DNA of 14,446 nt, from assembly GCA_902578845.1 (NCBI GenBank), contig CACHEM010000017.1:1-14446 (forward strand), given 5' to 3'. Positions 8,296 to 14,446 of the stretch are shown in pieces. Numbering within the stretch: the stretch's first letter is position 1; each line of letters starts with the position of its first letter. Source of the DNA: an uncultured Prochlorococcus sp. Its GTDB lineage: Bacteria > Cyanobacteriota > Cyanobacteriia > PCC-6307 > Cyanobiaceae. The notes beneath the pieces are model-generated. The model was given only the letters and a program-made list of their open reading frames with translations, made no database searches and was not told where the DNA came from. The position numbers and the translations under genes are program-made.

Positions 8296-9768
8296 GTGCA
8301 AAACATCACAACCACCTTAAAGAAATTGTTTTATCTGTGGAGGCGAAGTCAAGTTCCAGTAAAACAACCAATTAAAATTTCAAGAATAGATAATCTCATA
8401 ATCTTTTTAATATGCATTTTAATATCAATAATTTCTTCTTATAAAATACTTCTTATCTCTCCTTTAGATATTGTAGATATTTTCTCTTGGCTTTTAACCT
8501 TTACTGAAATACTTATTTGTTCCGGAATTCTGATATTAATTTCAAAAAAAGAGAATCCCACAATTTCTTCAAGACAGATAATCTTGATCATTACTCTTCT
8601 TTTAGCGGCACAAGCTACGAAATTAGCCTTAGCTTCAACTATAAGCCCATTATCTTTGATAATTCCACCGGCATTAATAATATCTCAAGGGATGGGAAGT
8701 ATAACAGCTTTAGCTTGGGTATCGATAGCAAGCTTTAGTTGGCCAGACCCAGCAGTGGATATAAATATTAATTTATTTTTTATTTTATTAGTTTGCTCTT
8801 CAGTAGTATCTTTACTCGGAGGAAGAATAAGAAGTAGAGCTCAGCTACTTCAACTATCAATTTTTGTCCCGATAGGATCGTTTTTGACTCAATGGATATT
8901 GATAGGTAAAGATAAAATTTCTCTTGTTAAAAACCAAGATTTTGTTTTGGCTAATACGGATATATTTTCTGATTCTTTGCTATTGGCAATAGTAATGCTT
9001 TTTACTATTTTATTTATCCCAATTTTTGAGTCGATATTCGGATTATTAACTAAAGCAAGGTTGCTCGAATTAGCTGATAAGGAGAAGCCTTTAATTAGAA
9101 GATTGTCTCTTGAAGCTCCTGGCACTTTTGAACATACCTTACTTATATGTGGTTTAGCAGAGGAAGCGACAAGAATGATTGGTGGTGATATTGATCTTAT
9201 TAAAACTGGAGCGTTGTATCATGATGTTGGTAAATTACATGCACCTAATTGGTTTATTGAAAATCAGGACGGTTCAAAAAATCCGCATGATGAATTAGAT
9301 GATCCGATTAAAAGTGCAGAAGTATTACAGGCGCATGTTGATGAAGGATTGAAGATTGCAAGAAAAAATAGACTGCCTAAACTGATATCAAATTTCATCC
9401 CTGAACATCAAGGGACTCTAAAAATGGGATATTTTTTTCAAAAAGCTAAAGAAAAAAATCTCGATATTAATGAATATTATTTTAGATACAAAGGTCCTAT
9501 CCCTCAGTCAAAAGAAACAGCTATTTTAATGCTTGCAGATGGATGTGAAGCAGCACTAAGAGCTATGAATATTAATGCATCTGATAAAGAAGCTTTGGAA
9601 ACAATATCTAATATTATCTACTCGCGTCAAAAAGATGGGCAATTAAATGATAGTAATTTATCGAAAGGAGAAATTTTTCTAATAAAAAGGGCATTCCTGA
9701 ATGTATGGAAAAGAATTAGACATAGAAGAATTCAGTATCCAACAAGCAAGAATAATACTTTTTCTTGA
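8296..9768 (+). CDS. pgpH: 7TM-HD domain protein, PgpH-type c-di-AMP phosphodiesterase lacking the extracytoplasmic domain
   Basis: The 490-residue protein has about seven membrane helices (roughly 32-52, 59-82, 94-114, 118-146, 157-175, 184-203, 226-250) followed by a cytoplasmic HD domain. This matches the 7TM-HD core of PgpH/YqfF, which hydrolyses cyclic di-AMP to pApA. HD-domain landmarks are PGTFEH with His280, YHDVGK with His309-Asp310, IENQDGSKNPHDEL, LQAHVDEG with His347, PEHQGT with His371, FRYKGPIPQSKE and LADGCEAA with Asp415. Typical PgpH proteins are about 700-850 residues, with a large extracytoplasmic 7TMR-HDED domain after the first helix. Here that domain is absent. The start is GTG at 8296: an in-frame TAG at 8278 rules out any upstream ATG. 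The second His of the usual HHGT motif is Gln372. The family is secure; activity on c-di-AMP is inferred. Confidence 0.85.
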   Translation: MQNITTTLKKLFYLWRRSQVPVKQPIKISRIDNLIIFLICILISIISSYKILLISPLDIVDIFSWLLTFTEILICSGILILISKKENPTISSRQIILIITLLLAAQATKLALASTISPLSLIIPPALIISQGMGSITALAWVSIASFSWPDPAVDININLFFILLVCSSVVSLLGGRIRSRAQLLQLSIFVPIGSFLTQWILIGKDKISLVKNQDFVLANTDIFSDSLLLAIVMLFTILFIPIFESIFGLLTKARLLELADKEKPLIRRLSLEAPGTFEHTLLICGLAEEATRMIGGDIDLIKTGALYHDVGKLHAPNWFIENQDGSKNPHDELDDPIKSAEVLQAHVDEGLKIARKNRLPKLISNFIPEHQGTLKMGYFFQKAKEKNLDINEYYFRYKGPIPQSKETAILMLADGCEAALRAMNINASDKEALETISNIIYSRQKDGQLNDSNLSKGEIFLIKRAFLNVWKRIRHRRIQYPTSKNNTFS

Positions 9769-9777
9769 TTTTCAATT

Positions 9778-10170
9778 TTATAGCCTAATACTTCTTCGAT
9801 GTTTTGGATTACACCAATATAGAAGAGCTAATGTACTTAACAAGGTTGTTAGAAGAGTAAACCCACCAATTCCAAAAATGTCTTTAAGAGTTATGAGTCT
9901 CACCACTGAATAAGGACCCGTCCCAGAAATTACCATTGATAGAGATACTAGAGTTAAAGTTACTCCCCATTTTCTCTCTGCTAAAAGAGCTGCTGAAGAA
10001 ACTATTCCAACTATCGCGGCAGGCCAACCAAGACTTATGGCAAGAGTTATATTTGCAACTTTTAGTGGAGGCCCATAACTTATTATTAATGCAATTATTG
10101 GAAGTGCAATTATATTGCAGATTAACCCAACCCATGAAAGCGCCCAATATCCTAGTAACCTTTCTCTCAT
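9778..10170 (-). CDS. Conserved small four-helix membrane protein, function unknown
   Basis: I do not recognise this 130-residue protein. It has four predicted membrane helices, at about 9-31, 39-63, 68-90 and 97-119. Short loops contain YGPPLK after helix 1, AERKW between helices 2 and 3, and SGTGPYSVV at 82-90. The basic tail (NPKHRRSIRL) suggests a cytoplasmic C-terminus and, with an even helix number, a cytoplasmic N-terminus (MRER). It lies 81 bases downstream of leuA on the same strand, with a 9-base inverted repeat between, so it could be read from leuA or from its own promoter. Its end faces the 7TM-HD gene with a 9-base gap. It appears to be a real gene: codons and A+T content resemble the neighbours, and no better frame covers the region. 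Confidence 0.75.
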   Translation of the reverse strand: MRERLLGYWALSWVGLICNIIALPIIALIISYGPPLKVANITLAISLGWPAAIVGIVSSAALLAERKWGVTLTLVSLSMVISGTGPYSVVRLITLKDIFGIGGFTLLTTLLSTLALLYWCNPKHRRSIRL

Positions 10171-10202
10171 TATTAACTGCTTTAACTGTTTGATTAATCT
10201 AC

Positions 10203-10238
10203 AATATTAAGAGACTCTTGTTAACGCTACTTAATATT
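10203..10238. repeat. 9-base inverted repeat downstream of leuA
   Basis: AATATTAAG at 10203-10211 and CTTAATATT at 10230-10238 are perfect inverted repeats around an 18-base loop. The loop overlaps a smaller palindrome, AAGAGACTCTT (10209-10219). The structure sits in the 81-base gap between leuA and the membrane-protein gene. The stem is purely A/T except for one G-C pair and no T-tract follows in the leuA direction, so it is not a classic intrinsic terminator. It may be a processing site or an operator. Confidence 0.45.
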
Positions 10239-10251
10239 CCTAAAAAATAAT

Positions 10252-11892
10252 TTAATTTGCGTGATTAGATAGAAATGCATTATTAGAATTTTCTAAATTA
10301 TCAAATTGTGGATGAATTGAATTTTTTTTCTCAGAAAAGACAAGCCTATTTAAAGCATTAACGTAAGCATTCGCTGCGGCAACAACAACATCCGTATCAG
10401 CAGAATGACCAGAATATATTTTATTATCCCTTCTTATTCTTATTGTTACTTCGCCCAAAGCGTCAATTCCCTCTGTTACCGACTTAACAGAAAATTCAAT
10501 TAATTCATTAGGAACTTTAGCTAATTTATTTAAAGCCTCGCATACAGCATCAACCGGTCCAGTCCCTATTGATACGGCAGTGTCCTCAGTATTATCCTCC
10601 GTGTTAAGAAGCGAAATAGTGGCAGTAGGTTTAGATACGTTGCCGCAACTTACTTGTACAAGACTTAATTGAAATTTAGCTTCTGGGAGCTGAACTTGTT
10701 CACTAACAATTGCCTCTAAGTCTCTATCAGTAATTTCTCTTTTCCTATCAGCTAAATCCTTAAAACGAGCAAAAGCATCATTTAAATCTTCTCGGCTTAA
10801 ATCATATCCCATCTCTTCTAATCTTGCTCTTACCGCACTTCTTCCACTAAGCTTCCCTAAAGATATTTTGTTGTCACTCAAACCAACAGTTTTTGCATCG
10901 ATAATTTCGTAAGTTAGTCTATTTTTTAAAACCCCATCCTGATGAATGCCTGACTCATGTGCAAAAGCATTAGCTCCCACAATTGCTTTATTAGGTTGTA
11001 CTGTCATGCCAGTTAAGTTGGATACAAGTCTAGAGGTTTTTGTTATTTCTTCTGTTCTTATAGCAGTAAGAGGGGTTGGTGAATCTGGATTTCTTTTGAA
11101 AAAACTATTAAAAAAACTTTTCCTAACATGCAGTGCCATTACTAATTCTTCTAGAGAGGCATTTCCTGCTCTTTCACCAATTCCATTAATAGTACATTCT
11201 AGTTGTCTTGCTCCATTTTTTACTGCCTCTAGAAAATTGGCTACTGCTAAACCCAAATCATTATGACCATGAACTGAGATTACTGCTTCATCAATATTTG
11301 GAACATTTTTATTTATATCGGAAATTAGTTTGCCAAATTCACTAGGGGTTGTAAAACCAACAGTATCGGGAATATTTATTGTTGCCGCTCCTGCAGAAAT
11401 TGCTAGTTGAATCACTTCGTATAAAAAATCTGGATCACTCCTTGAGGCATCTTCACAAGAGAATTCAATATCATCTACCAATGATTTTGCATAATTAACC
11501 ATTTCTGGAACTATTTGAAGAACATCTTTTCTGGATTTTCTAAGTTTATGTTTAAGATGAATATCACTTGTCGCAATAAAAGTATGTATTCTTTTCTTTG
11601 GAGCTGGACTTACTGCTTCGAAACATGATTTTATATCTCCTTTTGACGCTCTAGCTAAACCGCATATTATAGGGCCATTTTCTTTTCCTACGGCATTGGC
11701 AATTTTATTAACAGCTTTAAAATCTCCTTGACTTGCGTAAGGGAATCCAGCTTCAATAACATCTACCCCTAATCTTGCTAATTGATGGGCGATAGCAAGT
11801 TTCTCTTCAAGATTTAAACTAGCGCCAGGAGATTGCTCTCCATCTCGAAGAGTTGTATCAAATATCAAAATTCTTCCAGGATCTTTTGACAT
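10252..11892 (-). CDS. leuA: 2-isopropylmalate synthase
   Basis: LeuA condenses acetyl-CoA with 2-ketoisovalerate to form 2-isopropylmalate, the first committed step of leucine synthesis. The 546 residues include a complete TIM-barrel catalytic domain with [12 protein letters not shown] at 12-23, SVHGHNDLG at 206-214 (metal-binding His208 and His210), NGIGERAGN at 236-244 and HESGIHQDG at 312-320. A complete C-terminal LeuA dimer/regulatory domain (about 400-520) follows, with GTGPVDA at 443-449 and GHSADTD at 495-501. Presence of the regulatory domain fits normal leucine feedback and argues against the related citramalate and methylthioalkylmalate synthases. The start is ATG at 11892, with no clear Shine-Dalgarno. 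It diverges from the GH57 gene across 226 bases. I see no leucine-rich leader peptide there. A 26-residue tail after the domain ([13 protein letters not shown]...) is polar and probably disordered. Confidence 0.95.
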   Translation of the reverse strand: MSKDPGRILIFDTTLRDGEQSPGASLNLEEKLAIAHQLARLGVDVIEAGFPYASQGDFKAVNKIANAVGKENGPIICGLARASKGDIKSCFEAVSPAPKKRIHTFIATSDIHLKHKLRKSRKDVLQIVPEMVNYAKSLVDDIEFSCEDASRSDPDFLYEVIQLAISAGAATINIPDTVGFTTPSEFGKLISDINKNVPNIDEAVISVHGHNDLGLAVANFLEAVKNGARQLECTINGIGERAGNASLEELVMALHVRKSFFNSFFKRNPDSPTPLTAIRTEEITKTSRLVSNLTGMTVQPNKAIVGANAFAHESGIHQDGVLKNRLTYEIIDAKTVGLSDNKISLGKLSGRSAVRARLEEMGYDLSREDLNDAFARFKDLADRKREITDRDLEAIVSEQVQLPEAKFQLSLVQVSCGNVSKPTATISLLNTEDNTEDTAVSIGTGPVDAVCEALNKLAKVPNELIEFSVKSVTEGIDALGEVTIRIRRDNKIYSGHSADTDVVVAAANAYVNALNRLVFSEKKNSIHPQFDNLENSNNAFLSNHAN

Positions 11893-12118
11893 TAGAAGGA
11901 ATAACTTAAACTTATATTAAGCTAATTAAAAAAATTTGACTAGATTTTATTCAATAAAGATTTGCTGCAAGTTTATAACTTAACAATATTGGTTAAAATT
12001 CTGAAAGAAAAAAGGAAATTACTAAATTGTTAAAGTATTCTTTTAGGATTAAGGCTTCCTTTTTATAAAAGGTTAATTTTGATTTTTTATAGAATTACAG
12101 GCATAAACTATAAAAAGT
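11893..12118. other. Divergent intergenic region leuA / GH57 with several palindromes
   Basis: This 226-base gap is the longest in the window and must hold the promoters of leuA and the GH57 gene. It contains AAGTTTATAACTT (11969-11981, 5-base arms), TTAACAATATTGGTTAA (11980-11996, 5-base arms around an AATATTG centre) and CCTTTTTATAAAAGG (12058-12072, 6-base arms with a 3-base loop). I see no tRNA, no leader peptide and no conserved small-RNA signature. The -10-like boxes are too many in this A+T-rich DNA to choose between. Confidence 0.5.
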
Positions 12119-13702
12119 ATGAATGGGCAATACCTCCAAAAAAATGTTTTAGGTTATCTAGCAATAGTTTTACATGCTCATTTACCTTATGTTAGAAAAA
12201 ATGAAAAAAATTCCTTAGAAGAGGATTGGTTATTTCAAGCGATTTTGGAATGTTATATTCCACTTCTTCAATCTATAGAATCTTCCAAAAATGAAAATCC
12301 TGAAAATACAAAACTTACTATTAGTTTGTCTCCAACATTATTATCACTTTTAAATAATAGACAAATTCAAGAAACTTTCCCAAGCTGGATTAAAACAAGG
12401 ATTGATTTCTTAAACGAACTGCCAGTTGAAGAAAAAAACGCCTCTGCATTTTTAATGGAAAATCTTAATGATAAATACTTATATTGGCAAAATTGTTCTG
12501 GAAATTTAATTGAGAAGTTTAGGGTTTTAAATAACTCTGGGAATTTGGATGTTCTTACTTGTGCTGCTACTCATGGATATTTGCCAATTCTAAGGGAGAA
12601 TCCTGAAACTGTTAAAGGACAAATCAATACAGCCATTAGGAACCATGAAAATATTTTTGGAACTAAGCCTCTAGGTATTTGGTTACCTGAATGTGCATAT
12701 TATGAGAATTTAGACGAAATACTACTTAATTCTGGAATTAGATATACAATCTTAGACGGTCATGGGATTCTAAATTCCGCGCCAAGGCCTAGGTATGGCG
12801 TGTACGCACCAATATGCTCGAAAAAAGGAGTTGCCTTCTTCGGAAGAGATAGTGAGTCAACTTTGCCTGTTTGGTCTGCTAAGGATGGGTTTCCTGGAGA
12901 CAAGGTTTATAGGGAATTTCATAAAGATTTGGGATGGGAATTACCTATCTCCATGCTTCAAAAGAAAGGTATCTCAACAAAAAGGCCTTTGGGTTTGAAG
13001 TTTCATAAGATTACGAACGATAACGTACCATTAGGCGAAAAGGATTTTTACTTAGAAAATGAAGCAAAAATGAAGGTTGAAGAACATGCTCATGCTTACC
13101 TTCTCGCGAGATCCAAACAATTAGAAAAATTAACTGTATCTTCTTCCTTTAAGCCCTTATTGGTAGCCCCATTTGATGCCGAGTTATTTGGTCATTGGTG
13201 GTATGAGGGACCTTCTTTTATTGAAAATATCTTAAAGAACTCTAATAAATATTCAATTCAGCTTACAAATTTAAAAGAATTCTTACTTCAAAAGCCAAAT
13301 CTTCAAATTTGCGATCCTTCTCCATCTAGCTGGGGACAAGGAGGTTACCATAATTACTGGATTAATGATGCAAATGCATGGATTGTTCCAGAGATCACAA
13401 AAGCAGGAGCAAATTTTGTTGATTTATGCTCGAAAAATGTTAATAGTGAATTATCTCCAAGACTTTTCAAGCAAGCAGCAAGAGAATTACTCCTCTCTGA
13501 GTCCTCTGATTGGAGTTTTATCCTAAGAGCTGGAACTACGACTGAGCTGGCAAAAGAGAGAATACAAAGACACTTGTTCAGGTTCTGGAAAATAGTTGAA
13601 ATGATAAAAAATCATTCCAATATTAATTGGAAATTTCTTGAAGATATTGAGGAAGAAGATAAAGTTTTCTCAGATATTAATATTGATGATTGGCGAAAAT
13701 AA
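12119..13702 (+). CDS. GH57 (DUF1957) 1,4-alpha-glucan branching enzyme-like glycoside hydrolase
   Basis: This 527-residue cytoplasmic protein belongs to glycoside hydrolase family 57, in the AmyC/DUF1957 subgroup that includes the branching enzymes TTHA1902 and TK1436 (about 520-560 residues). It probably introduces alpha-1,6 branches into glycogen. Visible family blocks are HAHLPY at 19-24, THGYLP at 151-156, IWLPECAY at 187-194 with Glu191 as the expected nucleophile, and FPGDKVYREFHKDLGWE at 258-274. APFDAELFGHWWYEG at 350-364 carries Asp353 as acid/base, and WGQGGYHNYW at 405-414 is also conserved. The C-terminal helical domain (about 420-527) includes RELLLSESSDWSFIL, the usual subgroup block. 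Cyanobacteria often carry this next to the classical GH13 branching enzyme GlgB. Amylopullulanase or 4-alpha-glucanotransferase activity is a less likely alternative. It faces the lycopene cyclase gene with a 6-base gap. Confidence 0.88.
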   Translation: MNGQYLQKNVLGYLAIVLHAHLPYVRKNEKNSLEEDWLFQAILECYIPLLQSIESSKNENPENTKLTISLSPTLLSLLNNRQIQETFPSWIKTRIDFLNELPVEEKNASAFLMENLNDKYLYWQNCSGNLIEKFRVLNNSGNLDVLTCAATHGYLPILRENPETVKGQINTAIRNHENIFGTKPLGIWLPECAYYENLDEILLNSGIRYTILDGHGILNSAPRPRYGVYAPICSKKGVAFFGRDSESTLPVWSAKDGFPGDKVYREFHKDLGWELPISMLQKKGISTKRPLGLKFHKITNDNVPLGEKDFYLENEAKMKVEEHAHAYLLARSKQLEKLTVSSSFKPLLVAPFDAELFGHWWYEGPSFIENILKNSNKYSIQLTNLKEFLLQKPNLQICDPSPSSWGQGGYHNYWINDANAWIVPEITKAGANFVDLCSKNVNSELSPRLFKQAARELLLSESSDWSFILRAGTTTELAKERIQRHLFRFWKIVEMIKNHSNINWKFLEDIEEEDKVFSDINIDDWRK

Positions 13703-13708
13703 AAAATA

Positions 13709-14446
13709 CTAATTTAACTTAAGCATTCCTAGTTTTACTTTAAGTGGTGAATTTATAAACATCTTACTCATCACGTAAATTAGTTTTGGAAGTGGAAGTG
13801 TATTAGTAAGAAAACCTACCCACTCATTAGTTGATAATTTAAAGAAATTTGAGAAAAAACTTCTTAATCTACTTTCGTCAAAACTCATCAATCTTCTTAG
13901 ACCATATTGGTAAAGTTTATGCCTTTGTGTTAACTCGTAAGGCCATAATATCTCCCAACCTTTTGTCGCTAGTTCAAGAGAACTTAGATTAGGTTCTTTT
14001 AAAAAGATTGCTAATTTTTCTGCAAGGAGTGGAGCTCTTCTTAATAAAGATCCGATCATGTATCCTGATGCAGGATGCACCATGCTTGCAGAACCTCCGA
14101 AACCAAGTACAAATTGTTTTTTAAATGGGAGGGGCAAATTCATTGGGAAAAGGCAATTCTCCTCATGAAGAATTTCACTTACTTCAATACCCTTACTATT
14201 CAGTCTTTTAAAAAGTCTTTTTTTAAGATTTTCTTGAGATAATGCAGGATAACTTGCTAATGATGTTTCTTCAACAAAAAAAGTTTCATTTCCAAGATCC
14301 ATTGCATAAAGAAAGGAAGGAGATGATAGCTTTTCTTCATTATCTAAATGATTTGGACGAAAATCCATTAAAACAAATTGTTCCTTATTGACGGGTGGTG
14401 ATGAAAATTTACCTACAATTCCATACGCAGCTTGTTGAGCGATTTC
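13709..14446 (-). CDS. crtL: Lycopene cyclase (probably beta), C-terminal 245 residues (5' end outside window)
   Basis: The frame is open to the right edge, giving the last 245 residues. A Met at 14366-14368 is internal, because conserved family sequence (AQQAAYGIVGKF, then FVLMDFRPNH) lies upstream of it. CrtL-type cyclases are FAD-dependent enzymes that close the ends of lycopene to beta or epsilon rings, giving the carotenes and zeaxanthin of the photosynthetic membranes. Landmarks are FLYAMDLGNETFFVEETSLA (the family's 'vFLEETsL' block), CLFPMNLPLP (family 'iPMGG.LP') and FGGSASMVHPASGYMIG (family 'FGa.A.mvHPaTGY'). Prochlorococcus has two paralogues, crtL-b and crtL-e. I favour crtL-b from recalled gene order near gyrA, which lies outside this window, so the subtype is not proven here. 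It points towards the GH57 gene. Confidence 0.87.
   Translation of the reverse strand, partial: EIAQQAAYGIVGKFSSPPVNKEQFVLMDFRPNHLDNEEKLSSPSFLYAMDLGNETFFVEETSLASYPALSQENLKKRLFKRLNSKGIEVSEILHEENCLFPMNLPLPFKKQFVLGFGGSASMVHPASGYMIGSLLRRAPLLAEKLAIFLKEPNLSSLELATKGWEILWPYELTQRHKLYQYGLRRLMSFDESRLRSFFSNFFKLSTNEWVGFLTNTLPLPKLIYVMSKMFINSPLKVKLGMLKLN

Noticed and set aside
9884..10147. 87-codon frame on the same strand as the four-helix protein
   Set aside because: The longer overlapping frame encodes a coherent four-helix membrane protein with A+T and codon use like its neighbours; this one is irregular and Cys/Asn/Ser-rich.
10946..11266. 106-codon open frame antisense to leuA
   Set aside because: leuA has continuous conserved motifs across this stretch; the antisense frame has no family features and no promoter.
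12058..12072. CCTTTTTATAAAAGG as an intrinsic terminator
   Set aside because: It lies upstream of both divergent genes, has only two G-C pairs and a 3-base loop, so nothing known needs terminating there.
14366..14368. ATG as the start of the lycopene cyclase gene
   Set aside because: The frame remains open to the window edge and the 26 codons upstream encode conserved cyclase sequence (AQQAAYGIVGKF), so this Met is internal.

Overview
The window looks like chromosomal DNA of a Prochlorococcus, most likely a high-light-adapted strain. The base composition is strongly A+T rich (roughly one third G+C by eye), genes are tightly packed with small gaps, most starts lack a clear Shine-Dalgarno sequence, and the gene set is cyanobacterial: petH, zwf-opcA, crtE, a crtL-type lycopene cyclase and a GH57 branching enzyme. 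The ferredoxin-NADP reductase lacks the phycobilisome-linker (CpcD-like) domain that it has in phycobilisome-bearing cyanobacteria, which fits an organism without phycobilisomes. I see no IS element, phage gene, CRISPR array, intact tRNA or rRNA. No gene stands out as recently acquired.

Layout from left to right: (1) the start of a leftward SRPBCC/cyclase-like gene, cut by the window edge; (2) a rightward block of petH (FNR), then zwf-opcA-cobB with gaps of only 2-3 bases, probably one operon starting at zwf; (3) a leftward block, transcribed folD, crtE, then a divergent-PAP2 (DUF212) membrane protein, which meets cobB tail to tail with a 4-base overlap; (4) a rightward 7TM-HD protein related to the c-di-AMP phosphodiesterase PgpH but without its large extracytoplasmic domain; (5) a leftward pair of leuA followed by a small four-helix membrane protein; (6) a rightward GH57 1,4-alpha-glucan branching enzyme; (7) a leftward lycopene cyclase (probably crtL-b), cut by the right edge.

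Functionally the window joins NADPH metabolism by day (FNR) and night (G6PDH with its activator OpcA), glycogen synthesis (GH57 branching enzyme), carotenoid and prenyl supply (CrtE, lycopene cyclase, perhaps the PAP2-like protein), and cofactor or amino-acid synthesis (CobB, FolD, LeuA). It is mostly core metabolism, and I do not see a new multi-gene system. The points most worth a second look are the membrane-anchored FNR with its repeat linker, the shortened PgpH-type protein with an altered metal-site motif, the pairing of a B12 gene with zwf-opcA, the PAP2-like gene next to crtE, and several palindromes in the intergenic regions.
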